Of a stretch of DNA of 64,000 nucleotides, positions 1 to 8,870 are shown in pieces. Under the pieces are notes generated by a model that made no database searches, had not been told where the DNA came from, and worked only from the letters and a program-made list of their open reading frames with translations. Both the position numbers and the translations under genes were made by a program. The DNA lies in the NCBI RefSeq assembly GCF_001704635.1, contig NZ_MAXF01000093.1:1-64000 (forward strand), given 5' to 3'. The stretch's first letter is position 1. Every line of letters starts with the position of its first letter. The DNA is from Streptomyces sparsogenes (GTDB lineage: Bacteria > Actinomycetota > Actinomycetes > Streptomycetales > Streptomycetaceae).

Positions 1-19
1 CTGTCCCATACGCAGACGC

Positions 20-39
20 GCCGCCGGGCGAGCGGCGGC
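20..39 (-). terminator. Possible terminator hairpin after the aminotransferase gene
   Basis: A 6-bp GC stem (GCCGCC and GGCGGC around an 8-nt loop) lies just past the stop of the minus-strand aminotransferase. There is no T-run, and the stem is short for this GC content. Confidence 0.35.
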
Positions 40-52
40 ACCGGGCGGCGGG

Positions 53-1264
53 TCAGTGCTGGGCGTAGCCCTCCAGGAACTTCCCGATCCGCGTCACCGC
101 GTCCGCCAGGTCCTTCTTCGCCGGGAGGGTCACGATCCGGAAGTGGTCGGGCTCCGGCCAGTTGAAGCCTGTGCCGTGCACGATCATGATCTTCTCGGAG
201 CGCAGCAGGTCAAGGACCATCTGCCGGTCGTCCTTGATCTTGTAGACCGAGGGGTCGAGCCGGGGGAACGCGTACAGCGCGCCCTTGGGCTTGACGCAGG
301 ACACCCCGGGGATGCGGGTCAGCAGCTCGTACGCCGTGTCGCGCTGCTCCAGCAGCCGGCCGCCGGGCAGCACCAGGTCGTTGATGGACTGGCGGCCGCC
401 GAGGGCCGCGGCCACCGCGTGCTGGGCGGGCATGTTGGCGCACAGCCGCATGTTGGCGAGGATCGTCAGGCCCTCCAGATAGCTGGAGGCGTGGGCCTTG
501 GGGCCGCAGATCGCGAGCCAGCCGCTGCGGTAGCCCGCGACCCGGTAGGCCTTGGAGAGCCCGTTGAAGGTCAGGGTCAGCAGGTCGGGGGCGACGGCCG
601 CGGTGGGGGTGTGGGTCGCGCCGTCGTAGAGGATCTTGTCGTAGATCTCGTCGGAGCAGACGACCAGGTTGTGGCGGCGGGCGATCTCGGTGAGGCCGCG
701 CAGCATCTCCTCGTCGTACACCGCGCCCGTGGGGTTGTTGGGGTTGATGATGACGAGGGCCTTGGTGCGGTCGGTGACCTTGCGCTCGATGTCGGCCAGG
801 TCGGGCAGCCAGTCGGACTGCTCGTCGCAGCGGTAGTGCACGGCGGTGCCGCCGGAGAGCGAGACCGCGGCGGTCCACAGCGGGTAGTCGGGGGAGGGGA
901 CCAGGACCTCGTCCCCGTCGTCGAGCAGGCCCTGCATCGCCATCTGGATCAGCTCGGAGACGCCGTTGCCCAGGTAGACGTCCTCGACGTCCAGGTCGAT
1001 GCCCTTGGTCTGGTAGTGCTGCATCACCGCGCGCCGGGCGGACAGCAGCCCCTTGGCGTCGCCGTAGCCGTGGGCGCCGCCGAGGTTGCGCAGCATGTCC
1101 TCCAGGATCTCCGGCGGGCACTCGAAGCCGAAGGTCGCCGGGTTGCCGGTGTTGAGCTTGAGGATGCGGTGACCGGCAGCCTCCAGCCGCATCGCCTCCT
1201 CGAGTACCGGGCCCCGGATCTCGTAGCCGACGTTGGCGAGCTTCGCGGACTGGATCACCTGCAT
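53..1264 (-). CDS. PLP-dependent alanine-type aminotransferase
   Basis: Class I/II aminotransferase of 403 residues, probably moving amino groups between alanine (or a similar amino acid) and 2-oxoglutarate in the cytoplasm. The fold-type I signature is complete: an N-terminal substrate segment ending KLNTGNPATFGF, the PNNPTGAVY cofactor loop, a conserved SDEIYDKI strand and the SKAYR motif with the Schiff-base lysine near residue 238. The start at 1264 is preferred because AAGGTGG lies about 6 nt upstream; a GTG 51 nt earlier at 1315 has no clear ribosome site and would only add a basic tail. It is divergent from the peptide ABC operon. The family (AlaA/AlaT-like) is clear, the exact amino acid specificity is not. 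Confidence 0.9.
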   Translation of the reverse strand: MQVIQSAKLANVGYEIRGPVLEEAMRLEAAGHRILKLNTGNPATFGFECPPEILEDMLRNLGGAHGYGDAKGLLSARRAVMQHYQTKGIDLDVEDVYLGNGVSELIQMAMQGLLDDGDEVLVPSPDYPLWTAAVSLSGGTAVHYRCDEQSDWLPDLADIERKVTDRTKALVIINPNNPTGAVYDEEMLRGLTEIARRHNLVVCSDEIYDKILYDGATHTPTAAVAPDLLTLTFNGLSKAYRVAGYRSGWLAICGPKAHASSYLEGLTILANMRLCANMPAQHAVAAALGGRQSINDLVLPGGRLLEQRDTAYELLTRIPGVSCVKPKGALYAFPRLDPSVYKIKDDRQMVLDLLRSEKIMIVHGTGFNWPEPDHFRIVTLPAKKDLADAVTRIGKFLEGYAQH

Positions 1265-1431
1265 GTCGGCCACCTTACGGGGGCGCAACCGGGACCGCTC
1301 GGTGTTCTTCGCCACGTGGACGGTGTAAGGGGGCGTCTTCGGGCGGACGGGACATGTCCGCGCGCCGGGTAACGAGTCTGTTTCCGGGGTGAATTTCCGC
1401 GTCCGGAGGGTTGGCCCGGGCGGGGCGGCTG

Positions 1432-1474
1432 GCTATCGTTCACGCACTTCAACGAATCGTTCCGCTGAACGAAT
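1432..1474. promoter_or_regulatory. Inverted-repeat operator candidate upstream of the peptide ABC operon
   Basis: Nested symmetry sits just upstream of the binding-protein gene. CTATCGTTCA at the left faces TGAACGAATAG at the right, and between them lies AACGAATCGTT (1451-1461), an odd palindrome. Such symmetry is typical of a dimeric repressor site; the TetR gene closing this operon is a natural candidate regulator. Inference only. Confidence 0.35.
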
Positions 1475-1496
1475 AGCGGAGAAGGGTGGCCGGCCC

Positions 1497-3113
1497 ATGC
1501 CTGACACCTCACCCCGACACGCCCCGGGGGCGGCGGCGATACCGCGCCGGTCGGTGCTCGCCGCCGCGGCCGCGGGCGGCGCCGCGCTCGGCGCGTCATG
1601 GCTGCTCACCGGCTGCTCCGGCGCGGCCTCCGCCTCCCCCGCCGACGCCCTCCCCAGCGGCGCCCCCGCCGGCCGCCCCGACCGCGGCGGCACCCTGCGC
1701 ATCGCCCGGCCGCCCGCCTCCGACGCCGAGACCCTCGACCCGGCCAGCTCCCTGTCCGCGTACGAATACCTGGGCGCCCTCTACAACCGGCTGGTGCGGA
1801 TCGGCCCCGACGGCACCCTCGTCCCCGACCTCGCCGAGTCCTGGGAGCCCGACAAGGAGGCCCGCACCTGGACCTTCCGGCTGCGCCGCGGCGTCACCTT
1901 CCACGACGGCCGCGCCTTCACCTCCGCCGACGCCGCCTACACCCTGCGCCACATCCTCGACCCGAAGACCGGCTCCCCGCAGGCCGGCGTGCTCGCCCCG
2001 CTGGTCGATCCCGAGCGGCTGCGCACCCCGGACCCGCACACCCTGGTCGTCCCGCTGAAGAGCCCGAACGCCGAGTTCCCGAGCCTGCTGACCAACTACA
2101 ACTGCTACGTCGTCCCCGACGGCAGCGCCGCCTCCATCGGCCGCACCGGCATCGGCACCGGTCCCTTCAAGCTGGTCTCCTTCACCGCCGCCGGGCCCGG
2201 CCGGATCGCCGCGTGCGAGGACCACTGGGCCGGCCGCCCCGTCCTGGACGCGATCGACTTCTACTCCGTCGCCAACATGCAGGCCCGCTCCAACGCCCTG
2301 CTGGCCGGCCAGGTCGATCTGCTCTCCCAGACCAACCTGGACTTCGCCACCGCCCGCGTGGTCGCCAACTCCGACCGGGCCACCCTCGCCCGGGTCAGGA
2401 ACGCCCAGTGGTACGTGCTGCCGATGCTCACCACCGAGAAGCCCTTCACGGACGTGCGGGTGCGGCAGGCCATGAAGCTCGCCTACGACCCCGAGCACGT
2501 GCTGAAGGTCGCCCTCCAGGGCGCGGGCACCGCCGGCTGGGACAACCCCGTGCCGCCCGGCACCCCCGGACACCTCGCCGCCCACCCGGCGCACGACCCC
2601 GAAAAGGCCCGCCACCTGCTGAAGCGCGCGGGGTACGAGCGGCTCGCGGTCGACCTCTACACCTCCGCCTACGACCCGATCTTCACGCCGATGGCCCTCG
2701 CCTACCAGGAGTCCGCCCGGCGGGCCGGCATCCGGATCCGGGTCAGGACGGCGGCCGCCGACTCGTACTACACCCAGATCTGGATGAAGAAGCCGCTGAT
2801 GGCCACCTACTGGTACACCGGCCGCCCCGTCGACCAGCTCCTCAACCAGGTCTTCCGGGGCGGCTCCTCGTACAACGAGACCGCCTGGGCGGACAAGGAC
2901 TTCGACGCGGCTCTGGACCGGGCCCGCCGGGAGACCGACGACGGGCGGCGCCGCGAGCTGTACCAGGAGGCGCAGCGCGCTGTGGTCGAGCGGGGCGGGG
3001 CGATCACCCCCATGTTCGCCGACCGGCTCGTCGGCATCTCCCGCAAGGTGCGCGGCTACGCCGAGCACGGCTTCGAGTTCGACTACCTCGGCATCGGGCT
3101 GAAGGGGGCGTGA
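1497..3113 (+). CDS. Peptide ABC transporter substrate-binding lipoprotein (SBP family 5)
   Basis: Extracellular solute-binding protein of 538 residues from the dipeptide/oligopeptide family, expected to capture peptides or similar solutes outside the membrane and hand them to the permeases that follow. The N-terminus carries a twin-arginine signal (PRRSVL, residues 16-21), an Ala-rich hydrophobic core and the lipobox LTGC with the lipidated Cys at residue 40, so this is a Tat-exported lipoprotein. Family-5 features follow: LDPASSLSAYEYLGALYNRL, then GVTFHDGRAFTSADAAYTL. The ATG at 1497 is chosen because the signal peptide begins there and GAGAAGG lies upstream. Its stop overlaps the GTG of the first permease, so it leads the operon. 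The solute cannot be named from sequence. Confidence 0.9.
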   Translation: MPDTSPRHAPGAAAIPRRSVLAAAAAGGAALGASWLLTGCSGAASASPADALPSGAPAGRPDRGGTLRIARPPASDAETLDPASSLSAYEYLGALYNRLVRIGPDGTLVPDLAESWEPDKEARTWTFRLRRGVTFHDGRAFTSADAAYTLRHILDPKTGSPQAGVLAPLVDPERLRTPDPHTLVVPLKSPNAEFPSLLTNYNCYVVPDGSAASIGRTGIGTGPFKLVSFTAAGPGRIAACEDHWAGRPVLDAIDFYSVANMQARSNALLAGQVDLLSQTNLDFATARVVANSDRATLARVRNAQWYVLPMLTTEKPFTDVRVRQAMKLAYDPEHVLKVALQGAGTAGWDNPVPPGTPGHLAAHPAHDPEKARHLLKRAGYERLAVDLYTSAYDPIFTPMALAYQESARRAGIRIRVRTAAADSYYTQIWMKKPLMATYWYTGRPVDQLLNQVFRGGSSYNETAWADKDFDAALDRARRETDDGRRRELYQEAQRAVVERGGAITPMFADRLVGISRKVRGYAEHGFEFDYLGIGLKGA

Positions 3114-4078
3114 GGGGCGTGCTCTCCTTCCTGCTGCGCCGCGTCGTGGCCGCCCTCGGCACGCTGGTGCTCTCCTCCGTCCTGGTCTTCCTGGCCGTCC
3201 AGTCCCTGCCCGGCGACGTCGCCACCCAGGTGCTCGGCAAGGACGCCACCCCCTCGGCCGTCGCCGCGCTGCGCGACAAGCTCCACCTGGACCGGCCCGC
3301 CTGGGAGCGTTACGCCGAGTGGGTGAACGGCGCGCTCCACGGCGACTTCGGCACCTCCCTGGTGAGCGGCAAGCCGGTGGGCGGCGAGGTCGGCCAGTAC
3401 CTCGGCAACTCCGCGCTGATCGCCCTCGTCACCGTCCTGTTCGCGGTCACCGGCTCGCTCGTGCTGGGCGTCCTCGCCGGCCTCTACCGCGACCGCTGGC
3501 CCGACCACCTCATCTCCACCGTCAGCCTGATCGGCATGAGCGTCCCCGAGTTCGTGGTGGCCACCGTGCTGGTGCTGCTCTTCTCCATCGCCGTGCCCGT
3601 CCTGCCCGCCGTCGTGCTCTACGGGCCCGAGGCGACCGTCGGCCAACTGCTCCCCGCCGTCTGGCTGCCCGCCGCCTCGCTCGCGATCGTGATGGCCGCG
3701 TACATCGTGCGGATGGCCCGTACCTCGGTCATCGACGTCATGGCCGGCGAGTACGTCACCACCGCCCGGCTCAAGGGCCTGTCCACCTGGCGCGTGGTCA
3801 CCCGGCACGCCCTGCCCAGCGCCCTGCTGCCCACCCTCCACGTCATCGCGCTCAACGTGGCGTGGCTGGTCGGCGGCGTGGCCGTCGTCGAGAACGTCTT
3901 CAACTACCCCGGCATCGGCAAGCTGATGCTCTCCTCCGTGCAGAACCGCGACCTGCCCGTCATCCAGGCCATCGCGCTGATCAGCGCCGTCGTCTACGTC
4001 TGCTGCAACCTGGCCGCAGACCTCGGCGCCATGGCCCTCAACCCCAAGCTCAGGACCCGAGGAGGGCGGACCCGATGA
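3110..4078 (+). CDS. Peptide ABC transporter permease (DppB/OppB type)
   Basis: Integral membrane permease of 322 residues with the DppB/OppB layout: an N-terminal transmembrane helix (LLRRVVAALGTLVL), a polar stretch ending in GDFGTSLVSG, then about five more helices. The EAA coupling loop that docks to the ATPase is visible as EYVTTARLKGLSTWRVVTRH followed by ALPSALLPT. The GTG start overlaps the stop of the binding-protein gene (GTGA), and the TGA at its own end overlaps the next ATG, indicating translational coupling along the operon. Confidence 0.9.
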   Translation: MRGVLSFLLRRVVAALGTLVLSSVLVFLAVQSLPGDVATQVLGKDATPSAVAALRDKLHLDRPAWERYAEWVNGALHGDFGTSLVSGKPVGGEVGQYLGNSALIALVTVLFAVTGSLVLGVLAGLYRDRWPDHLISTVSLIGMSVPEFVVATVLVLLFSIAVPVLPAVVLYGPEATVGQLLPAVWLPAASLAIVMAAYIVRMARTSVIDVMAGEYVTTARLKGLSTWRVVTRHALPSALLPTLHVIALNVAWLVGGVAVVENVFNYPGIGKLMLSSVQNRDLPVIQAIALISAVVYVCCNLAADLGAMALNPKLRTRGGRTR

Positions 4079-4980
4079 GCACCCTGGAGATCCCCGACGC
4101 TGCCGTTCCGGTCGAACCGCCCGCCGTCCGGCCGGGCTTCGCCGCCCGCACCTGGCGCACCGTACGCTCCTCCCGCGCCGCGGCCATCGGCCTCGCCATC
4201 GTCGCCGTGCACGTCCTGATCGCGCTGCTCGCACCCGTGCTCACCCCGTACGCGCCCACCGTCGGCGACGCCTCCCACGCCCTGCTCGGCCCCGGCGCCG
4301 ACCACTGGGCCGGCACCGACAGCTACGGCCGCGACGTGCTGGCCCGCGTGCTGTACGGCGGGCGGTACGCGCTCGGCGTCTCGGTCGCCGCCACCGTGCT
4401 GACCCTCGCGCTGGGCACCGTGCTCGGCTGCGCGGCCGCGCTGCGCGGCGGCTGGCTGGACGACGTGCTGATGCGGGTCCTGGACGCCGTGCTGGCCATC
4501 CCCTCGATCCTCGCCCTGCTGGTCGTCGTCACCGCGCTCGGCACCGGGCCCGCGGTCATCGTGCTCGCCGTCGCCGTCGTCTACGTCCCGCAGGTCGTGC
4601 GGGTCGTGCGCGGCGCCGCGCTGGCCGTCGTGCCCGCCGACTACGTCACCGCCGCCCGCGCCCGCGGCGAGGGCACCTGGTCGATCCTGCGGCGCGAGGT
4701 GCTGCCCAACATCACCGACGTGGTGTGCGTGGAGTTCGCGATGCGCGCCTCGTGGGTGGTGCTGCTGATCAGCTCCCTGTCGTTCCTCGGCTTCGGCGCC
4801 AACCCGCCCACCCCCGACTGGGGGCTGATGGTCGCCGAGAACCGCACCGCCATCACCGTCGTGCCCATGGCGAGCCTGGCGCCCATCATCGCCCTGGCCA
4901 CGCTCGTGGTCGGGCTCAACCTCGCGGCCGACGGCCTGTCCAAGGCGTGGGGCGTGGACCGGATCCGGGAGGGCTCCTGA
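4075..4980 (+). CDS. Peptide ABC transporter permease (DppC/OppC type)
   Basis: Second permease, 301 residues, pairing with the upstream DppB-type subunit. It has a polar N-terminal tail, a first helix near residue 45, the family motif GTDSYGRDVLARVLYGGR that follows the first periplasmic loop, and an EAA loop DYVTAARARGEGTWSILRRE followed by VLPN. The ATG sits inside the previous stop (ATGA) and its TGA shares one base with the ATG of the ATPase gene, so all subunits appear to be on one transcript. Confidence 0.9.
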   Translation: MSTLEIPDAAVPVEPPAVRPGFAARTWRTVRSSRAAAIGLAIVAVHVLIALLAPVLTPYAPTVGDASHALLGPGADHWAGTDSYGRDVLARVLYGGRYALGVSVAATVLTLALGTVLGCAAALRGGWLDDVLMRVLDAVLAIPSILALLVVVTALGTGPAVIVLAVAVVYVPQVVRVVRGAALAVVPADYVTAARARGEGTWSILRREVLPNITDVVCVEFAMRASWVVLLISSLSFLGFGANPPTPDWGLMVAENRTAITVVPMASLAPIIALATLVVGLNLAADGLSKAWGVDRIREGS

Positions 4981-6864
4981 TGACCGCCATCGTCTCCGTG
5001 GCGGGGCTGTCCGTCGCCTACCGCTCAGGCGGCCGGGACGTGCCCGTCGTCCACGAGGTCGGCTTCGAGCTGCGCCCCGGCCACACCCTCGCCCTGGTCG
5101 GCGAGTCCGGCAGCGGCAAGTCGACCGTCGCCGCGACCCTGCTCGGGCATCTGCGGCACGGGTCGCGGATCACCGCGGGCACCGTGCGCGTCGACGGCGC
5201 GGACGTCTTCGCGCTGCCGCCCCGGGAGCTGCGGCGGCTGCGCGGCGGCACGGTCGCCATGGTCGCGCAGAACGCCGGACACGCGCTCACCCCCTCCATG
5301 CGGGTCGGGCGGCAGATCGCCGAGGCGCTGCGCGGCGACGCGGCGGCCGGCCCCGCCGCCGTCACCGACCTCCTCGACCAGGTGCGCCTGCCGCGCCCCG
5401 CCGAACTCGCCCGCCGCTACCCGCACGAGCTCTCCGGCGGACAGCAGCAGCGCGTCGCCATCGCCATGGCCATCGCCGCCCGCCCCAAGGTACTCGTCCT
5501 CGACGAGCCCACCACCGGCCTCGACGTCATCACCCAGCGCGGCGTCCTGGACCTGCTCGCCGCGCTGCGCGAGGAACTCGGCCTCGCCGCCGTCCTGGTC
5601 AGCCACGACCTGGGCGTCGTCGCCCACATGGCCGACGAGGTCACGGTGTTGCGCGCCGGGCGGGTCGTCGAGACCGCCCCCACCCGCCGCCTGTTCACCG
5701 CGCCCGCCGACCCCTACACCCGGCGGCTGCTGGCCAGCGTGCCCCGGCTGTCCGACGCCGGGCTCGCCGTCGTCGCCGACGACGGCAGCCGCGAGATCCG
5801 GCCCAGGGCCCAGGTGCCCGCCGACGCCCCCGAGGCCGTCGCCGTCCGCGACGTCACCATCGACTACGGGGCCAGCCGCGCCGTCCACGGCGTGTCGTTC
5901 CGGGTGCGGCGCGGCGAGGTGCTGGCGCTGGTCGGCGAGTCGGGCAGCGGCAAGTCCACGCTCGCCTGGTCGCTGGCGGGCCTCCGGGCGCCCTCGGGCG
6001 GCACGATGACCGCGACCGGCGCCGAGGGGGGTTCCGGCGGGGGCGCCGGGGTCGACGGCGACCTGGCCCGCCCGGCGCGCAAGCGGCCGCTCGCCCTGCG
6101 CCGGAAGGTCCAGCTCGTCTTCCAGAACGCCGACACCTCTCTCAACCCCCGGCGTTCGGTGGGCGACGCGGTACGGCGGCCCCTGCGCTTCTTCGGCACG
6201 GTCGGCTCCCGCACCGAGGCCGCCGCCCGCGCGCGGCGGCTCATCGCCGACGTACGCCTCGACCCGGCCTTCGCCGACCGGCTGCCCGCCCAGCTCTCGG
6301 GCGGGCAGCGGCAGCGGATCGGGATCGCCCGGGCGCTGGCCGGCGAACCGGACGTGCTCATCGCCGACGAGATCACCACCGCCCTCGACGTCTCCGTCCA
6401 GGCCGAGGTGCTGCGCCTGCTGGACGACCTGCGCCGGGACCGGGAGCTGGCCTGCCTGTTCATCAGCCACGACCTGGCCGTGGTGCGCGGCATCGCCGAC
6501 CGGGTCGTGGTGCTGCGGCACGGCGTGGTGGTCGAGGAGGGCCCCACCGAGGCGGTCTTCGCGGCCCCCGGCCACCCGTACACCCGCCGGCTCATGGCCG
6601 CCGCGCTGGAGCCCGGCCCGGACCCCGGCCCCGACCCGGACCCCGGACCCGGACCCCGGTCCCGACCCAGACCCCGGCCCCGACCCGGATCCCGGCCCCG
6701 ACCCGGACCCCGGTCCCGACCCGGACCCCGGTCCCGAGGCGGAGCCGCCCGGGGCGGCCGACGACTGGCAGGACGCGGCCGAGCCGCACGACACCTGGAC
6801 CGACCTGGGCGGCGGCCACCGCGTCCGCCGCTGGAGCCCACGAGTGAGGAGCGTCAACCCGTGA
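4980..6864 (+). CDS. Double ABC ATPase of the peptide transporter, with an apparent frameshift in its C-terminal linker
   Basis: Fused DppD/DppF-like energising subunit. The first nucleotide-binding domain has Walker A GESGSGKST at residues 41-49 and signature LSGGQQQR near 151; the second has GESGSGKST near 319 and LSGGQRQR near 439. A Pro/Asp/Gly repeat follows (about 6612-6741). In the reading frame of the ATPase domains this repeat turns into an Arg/Pro tract and runs on, without a stop, into the downstream hydrolase. In the frame one base later the same DNA reads GPDPDPGPE, then AADDWQDAAEPHDTWTDLGG and a GHRVRRW-like tail, ending at TGA 6862-6864, overlapping the GTG of the hydrolase. 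That tail looks like a normal ATPase C-terminus, so the end given here assumes a one-base shift or 5-nt loss near 6640-6660. Sequencing error and true slippage are both possible. Confidence 0.8.
6612..6741 (+). repeat. GACCCGGACCCCGGTCCC-type tandem repeat encoding the Pro/Asp/Gly linker
   Basis: Imperfect 18-nt units built on GACCCGGACCCCGGTCCC (Asp-Pro-Asp-Pro-Gly-Pro). Around 6640-6656 one unit appears to lack five bases (TCCCG), which is exactly where the reading frame of the ATPase changes. Confidence 0.8.
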
Positions 6865-8870
6865 GGTACCGCGAGCGGTTCGACCGCGAGGTGCGGGTGG
6901 AGGACGTCTGGATCCCCACCCGCGACGGGACCCGGCTGCACGCGCGGATCTGGCGCCCCGCCGACGCCACCGCCGACCCCGTGCCCGCCCTGCTGGAGTA
7001 CCTGCCGTACCGCAAGGGCGACTGGACCGCCCCGCGCGACGCCCAGCGCCACCCCTGGTACGCCGGGCACGGCTACGCCTCCGTACGGGTCGATCTGCGC
7101 GGCAGCGGGGACTCCGAGGGCGTGATGCTCGACGAGTACACCGAGACCGAACTCGCCGACGGCGTCGACGTCGTGGAGTGGCTGGCCGCCCAGCCGTGGT
7201 GCACGGGCAAGGTCGGCATGTTCGGCATCTCCTGGGGCGGGTTCAACTCCCTCCAGATCGCCGCCCTGCGCCCCGGGCCGCTGAAGGCGATCGTCACCGT
7301 CTGCTCCACCGACGACCGCTACGACAACGACGTCCACTACACCGGCGGCGCCGTCCTCGGCATCGACATGCTCGCCTGGGCCGGCACCATGCTCGCCTTC
7401 ACCGCCCGCCCGCCGGACCCGGCCACCGTGGGCGAGGACCGCTGGCTGCCCATGTGGCGGCAGCGGCTCGGGGCGCTGGAGCCGTATCTGCACACCTGGC
7501 TCGCCCACCAGGAGCGGGACGACTACTGGCGGCACGGCAGCGTCTGCGAGGACTACGGCGCCATCGACGCGGCGGTCCTCGCGGTCGGCGGCTGGGCCGA
7601 CCCGTACCGGGACACCGTGCTGCGGCTGGTCGAGCACCTCGACGCGCCCGTACGGGGGCTGATCGGGCCCTGGTCGCACCAGTACCCCGACCGGGGCCTG
7701 CCGCCGGGCCCCGCGATCGGCTTCCTCCAGGAGACGCTGCGCTGGTGGGACCACTGGCTCAAGGGCGTGGACACCGGGGTCATGGCGGACCCCGCCCTGC
7801 GCTCCTGGATCAACGACCCCGTGCCCCCCGCGACCCACCACACGACCATGCCCGGCCGCTGGGTCACCGACGACGCCTGGCCCTCCCCGGCCGTGACCTG
7901 GGACGAGCGGCCGCTGGGCGGCCCCGGCGCGGGGCCCGCGGTGGTCCGCTCCCCGCTGCACACCGGCGTCGACGCGGGCCGCTTCTTCCCCTTCGGCAAC
8001 GCCACCGACCTGCCGCCCGACCAGCGCGAGGAGGACGGCCGCTCGGTCTGCTTCGACTCCGCGCCGCTGACCGGGCGCGTGGAGATCCTCGGCCGCCCCC
8101 GGGTCCGGCTGCGCCTCGACAGCGCCACCCCCCGCGGCCACGTCATCGCGCGCGTCTGCGACGTCGCCCCCGACGGCTCCTCCACGCTGGTCAGCCGGGG
8201 CGTGCTCAACCTGCTGTCCCGGCACGGCCGGGACCGGGCCGTGGAGTGGCGGCCCGGCACGTACGAGGACGTCGAGGTCGAACTGACCGCCACCGGCTAC
8301 GCCTTCCCGCCCGGCCACCGCGTCCGCGTCGCCCTGTCCGACCAGTACTGGCCGTGGGTGTGGCCGCACGGCGAGCGCGGCGCCCTGACCGTCCTGCCCG
8401 CCGACAGCGCCCTGCTGCTGCCCGTACGGGACCCCGGCGCCGACGCCGGCCGCCCGCCGGTCGCCTTCGAGGAGCCGGAACAGGCCCCGCCGCTCCCCGT
8501 GACCAGCGAGCCGCCCGCCAGGCCCCGGCCCGAACGGATCGTGCGGCACGACGTGGCCACGGGCGAGTGGACCCTGGAGGTGGACCCCAACTACGGCGGC
8601 TCCCGCACCTACCCGGACGGCCTGCGCTACGGGGAGAGCGCCCTGGAGACGTACCGGATCCGCGGCACCGACCCGCTGTCGGCCGTGGCAAGCTCCCAGT
8701 GGACCATCCGGCTGCGGCGCGGCGACTGGGACGCCACCGTGGTGACCACCACCGAACTCCGCGCCACCGCCACGGAGTTCATCATGGACAGCGGCCTCGA
8801 AGCACGGGCGAACGGAGAGACAGTGGCCAAGCGCACCTGGCACCACACCACCCCCAGGACCTCGGCATGA
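6861..8870 (+). CDS. CocE/NonD family serine hydrolase (X-Pro dipeptidyl-peptidase S15 type)
   Basis: Alpha/beta hydrolase of 669 residues from the CocE/S15 family, which cleaves esters or amides with an acyl or proline-like group. The N-terminal catalytic domain shows the nucleophile elbow GISWGG (Ser124), with the likely acid Asp247 in GGWADPYRD and His273 in GPWSHQYPD. The all-beta C-terminal domain follows (DLPPDQREEDGRSVCFDSAP, then RVCDVAPDGSSTL). About 130 residues beyond the usual end contain a beta-rich tail of unknown role. The GTG at 6861 has GAGGAG about 12 nt upstream and overlaps the presumed ATPase stop. As the frame stands, the gene is also open from the ATPase start. No signal peptide, so it probably acts in the cytoplasm on imported substrates. 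Confidence 0.88.
   Translation: MRYRERFDREVRVEDVWIPTRDGTRLHARIWRPADATADPVPALLEYLPYRKGDWTAPRDAQRHPWYAGHGYASVRVDLRGSGDSEGVMLDEYTETELADGVDVVEWLAAQPWCTGKVGMFGISWGGFNSLQIAALRPGPLKAIVTVCSTDDRYDNDVHYTGGAVLGIDMLAWAGTMLAFTARPPDPATVGEDRWLPMWRQRLGALEPYLHTWLAHQERDDYWRHGSVCEDYGAIDAAVLAVGGWADPYRDTVLRLVEHLDAPVRGLIGPWSHQYPDRGLPPGPAIGFLQETLRWWDHWLKGVDTGVMADPALRSWINDPVPPATHHTTMPGRWVTDDAWPSPAVTWDERPLGGPGAGPAVVRSPLHTGVDAGRFFPFGNATDLPPDQREEDGRSVCFDSAPLTGRVEILGRPRVRLRLDSATPRGHVIARVCDVAPDGSSTLVSRGVLNLLSRHGRDRAVEWRPGTYEDVEVELTATGYAFPPGHRVRVALSDQYWPWVWPHGERGALTVLPADSALLLPVRDPGADAGRPPVAFEEPEQAPPLPVTSEPPARPRPERIVRHDVATGEWTLEVDPNYGGSRTYPDGLRYGESALETYRIRGTDPLSAVASSQWTIRLRRGDWDATVVTTTELRATATEFIMDSGLEARANGETVAKRTWHHTTPRTSA

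Noticed and set aside
5025..8846. 1273-residue minus-strand frame over the ATPase and CocE genes
   Set aside because: Shadow frame; low-complexity Gly/Val/Asp/His composition and no recognised motif.
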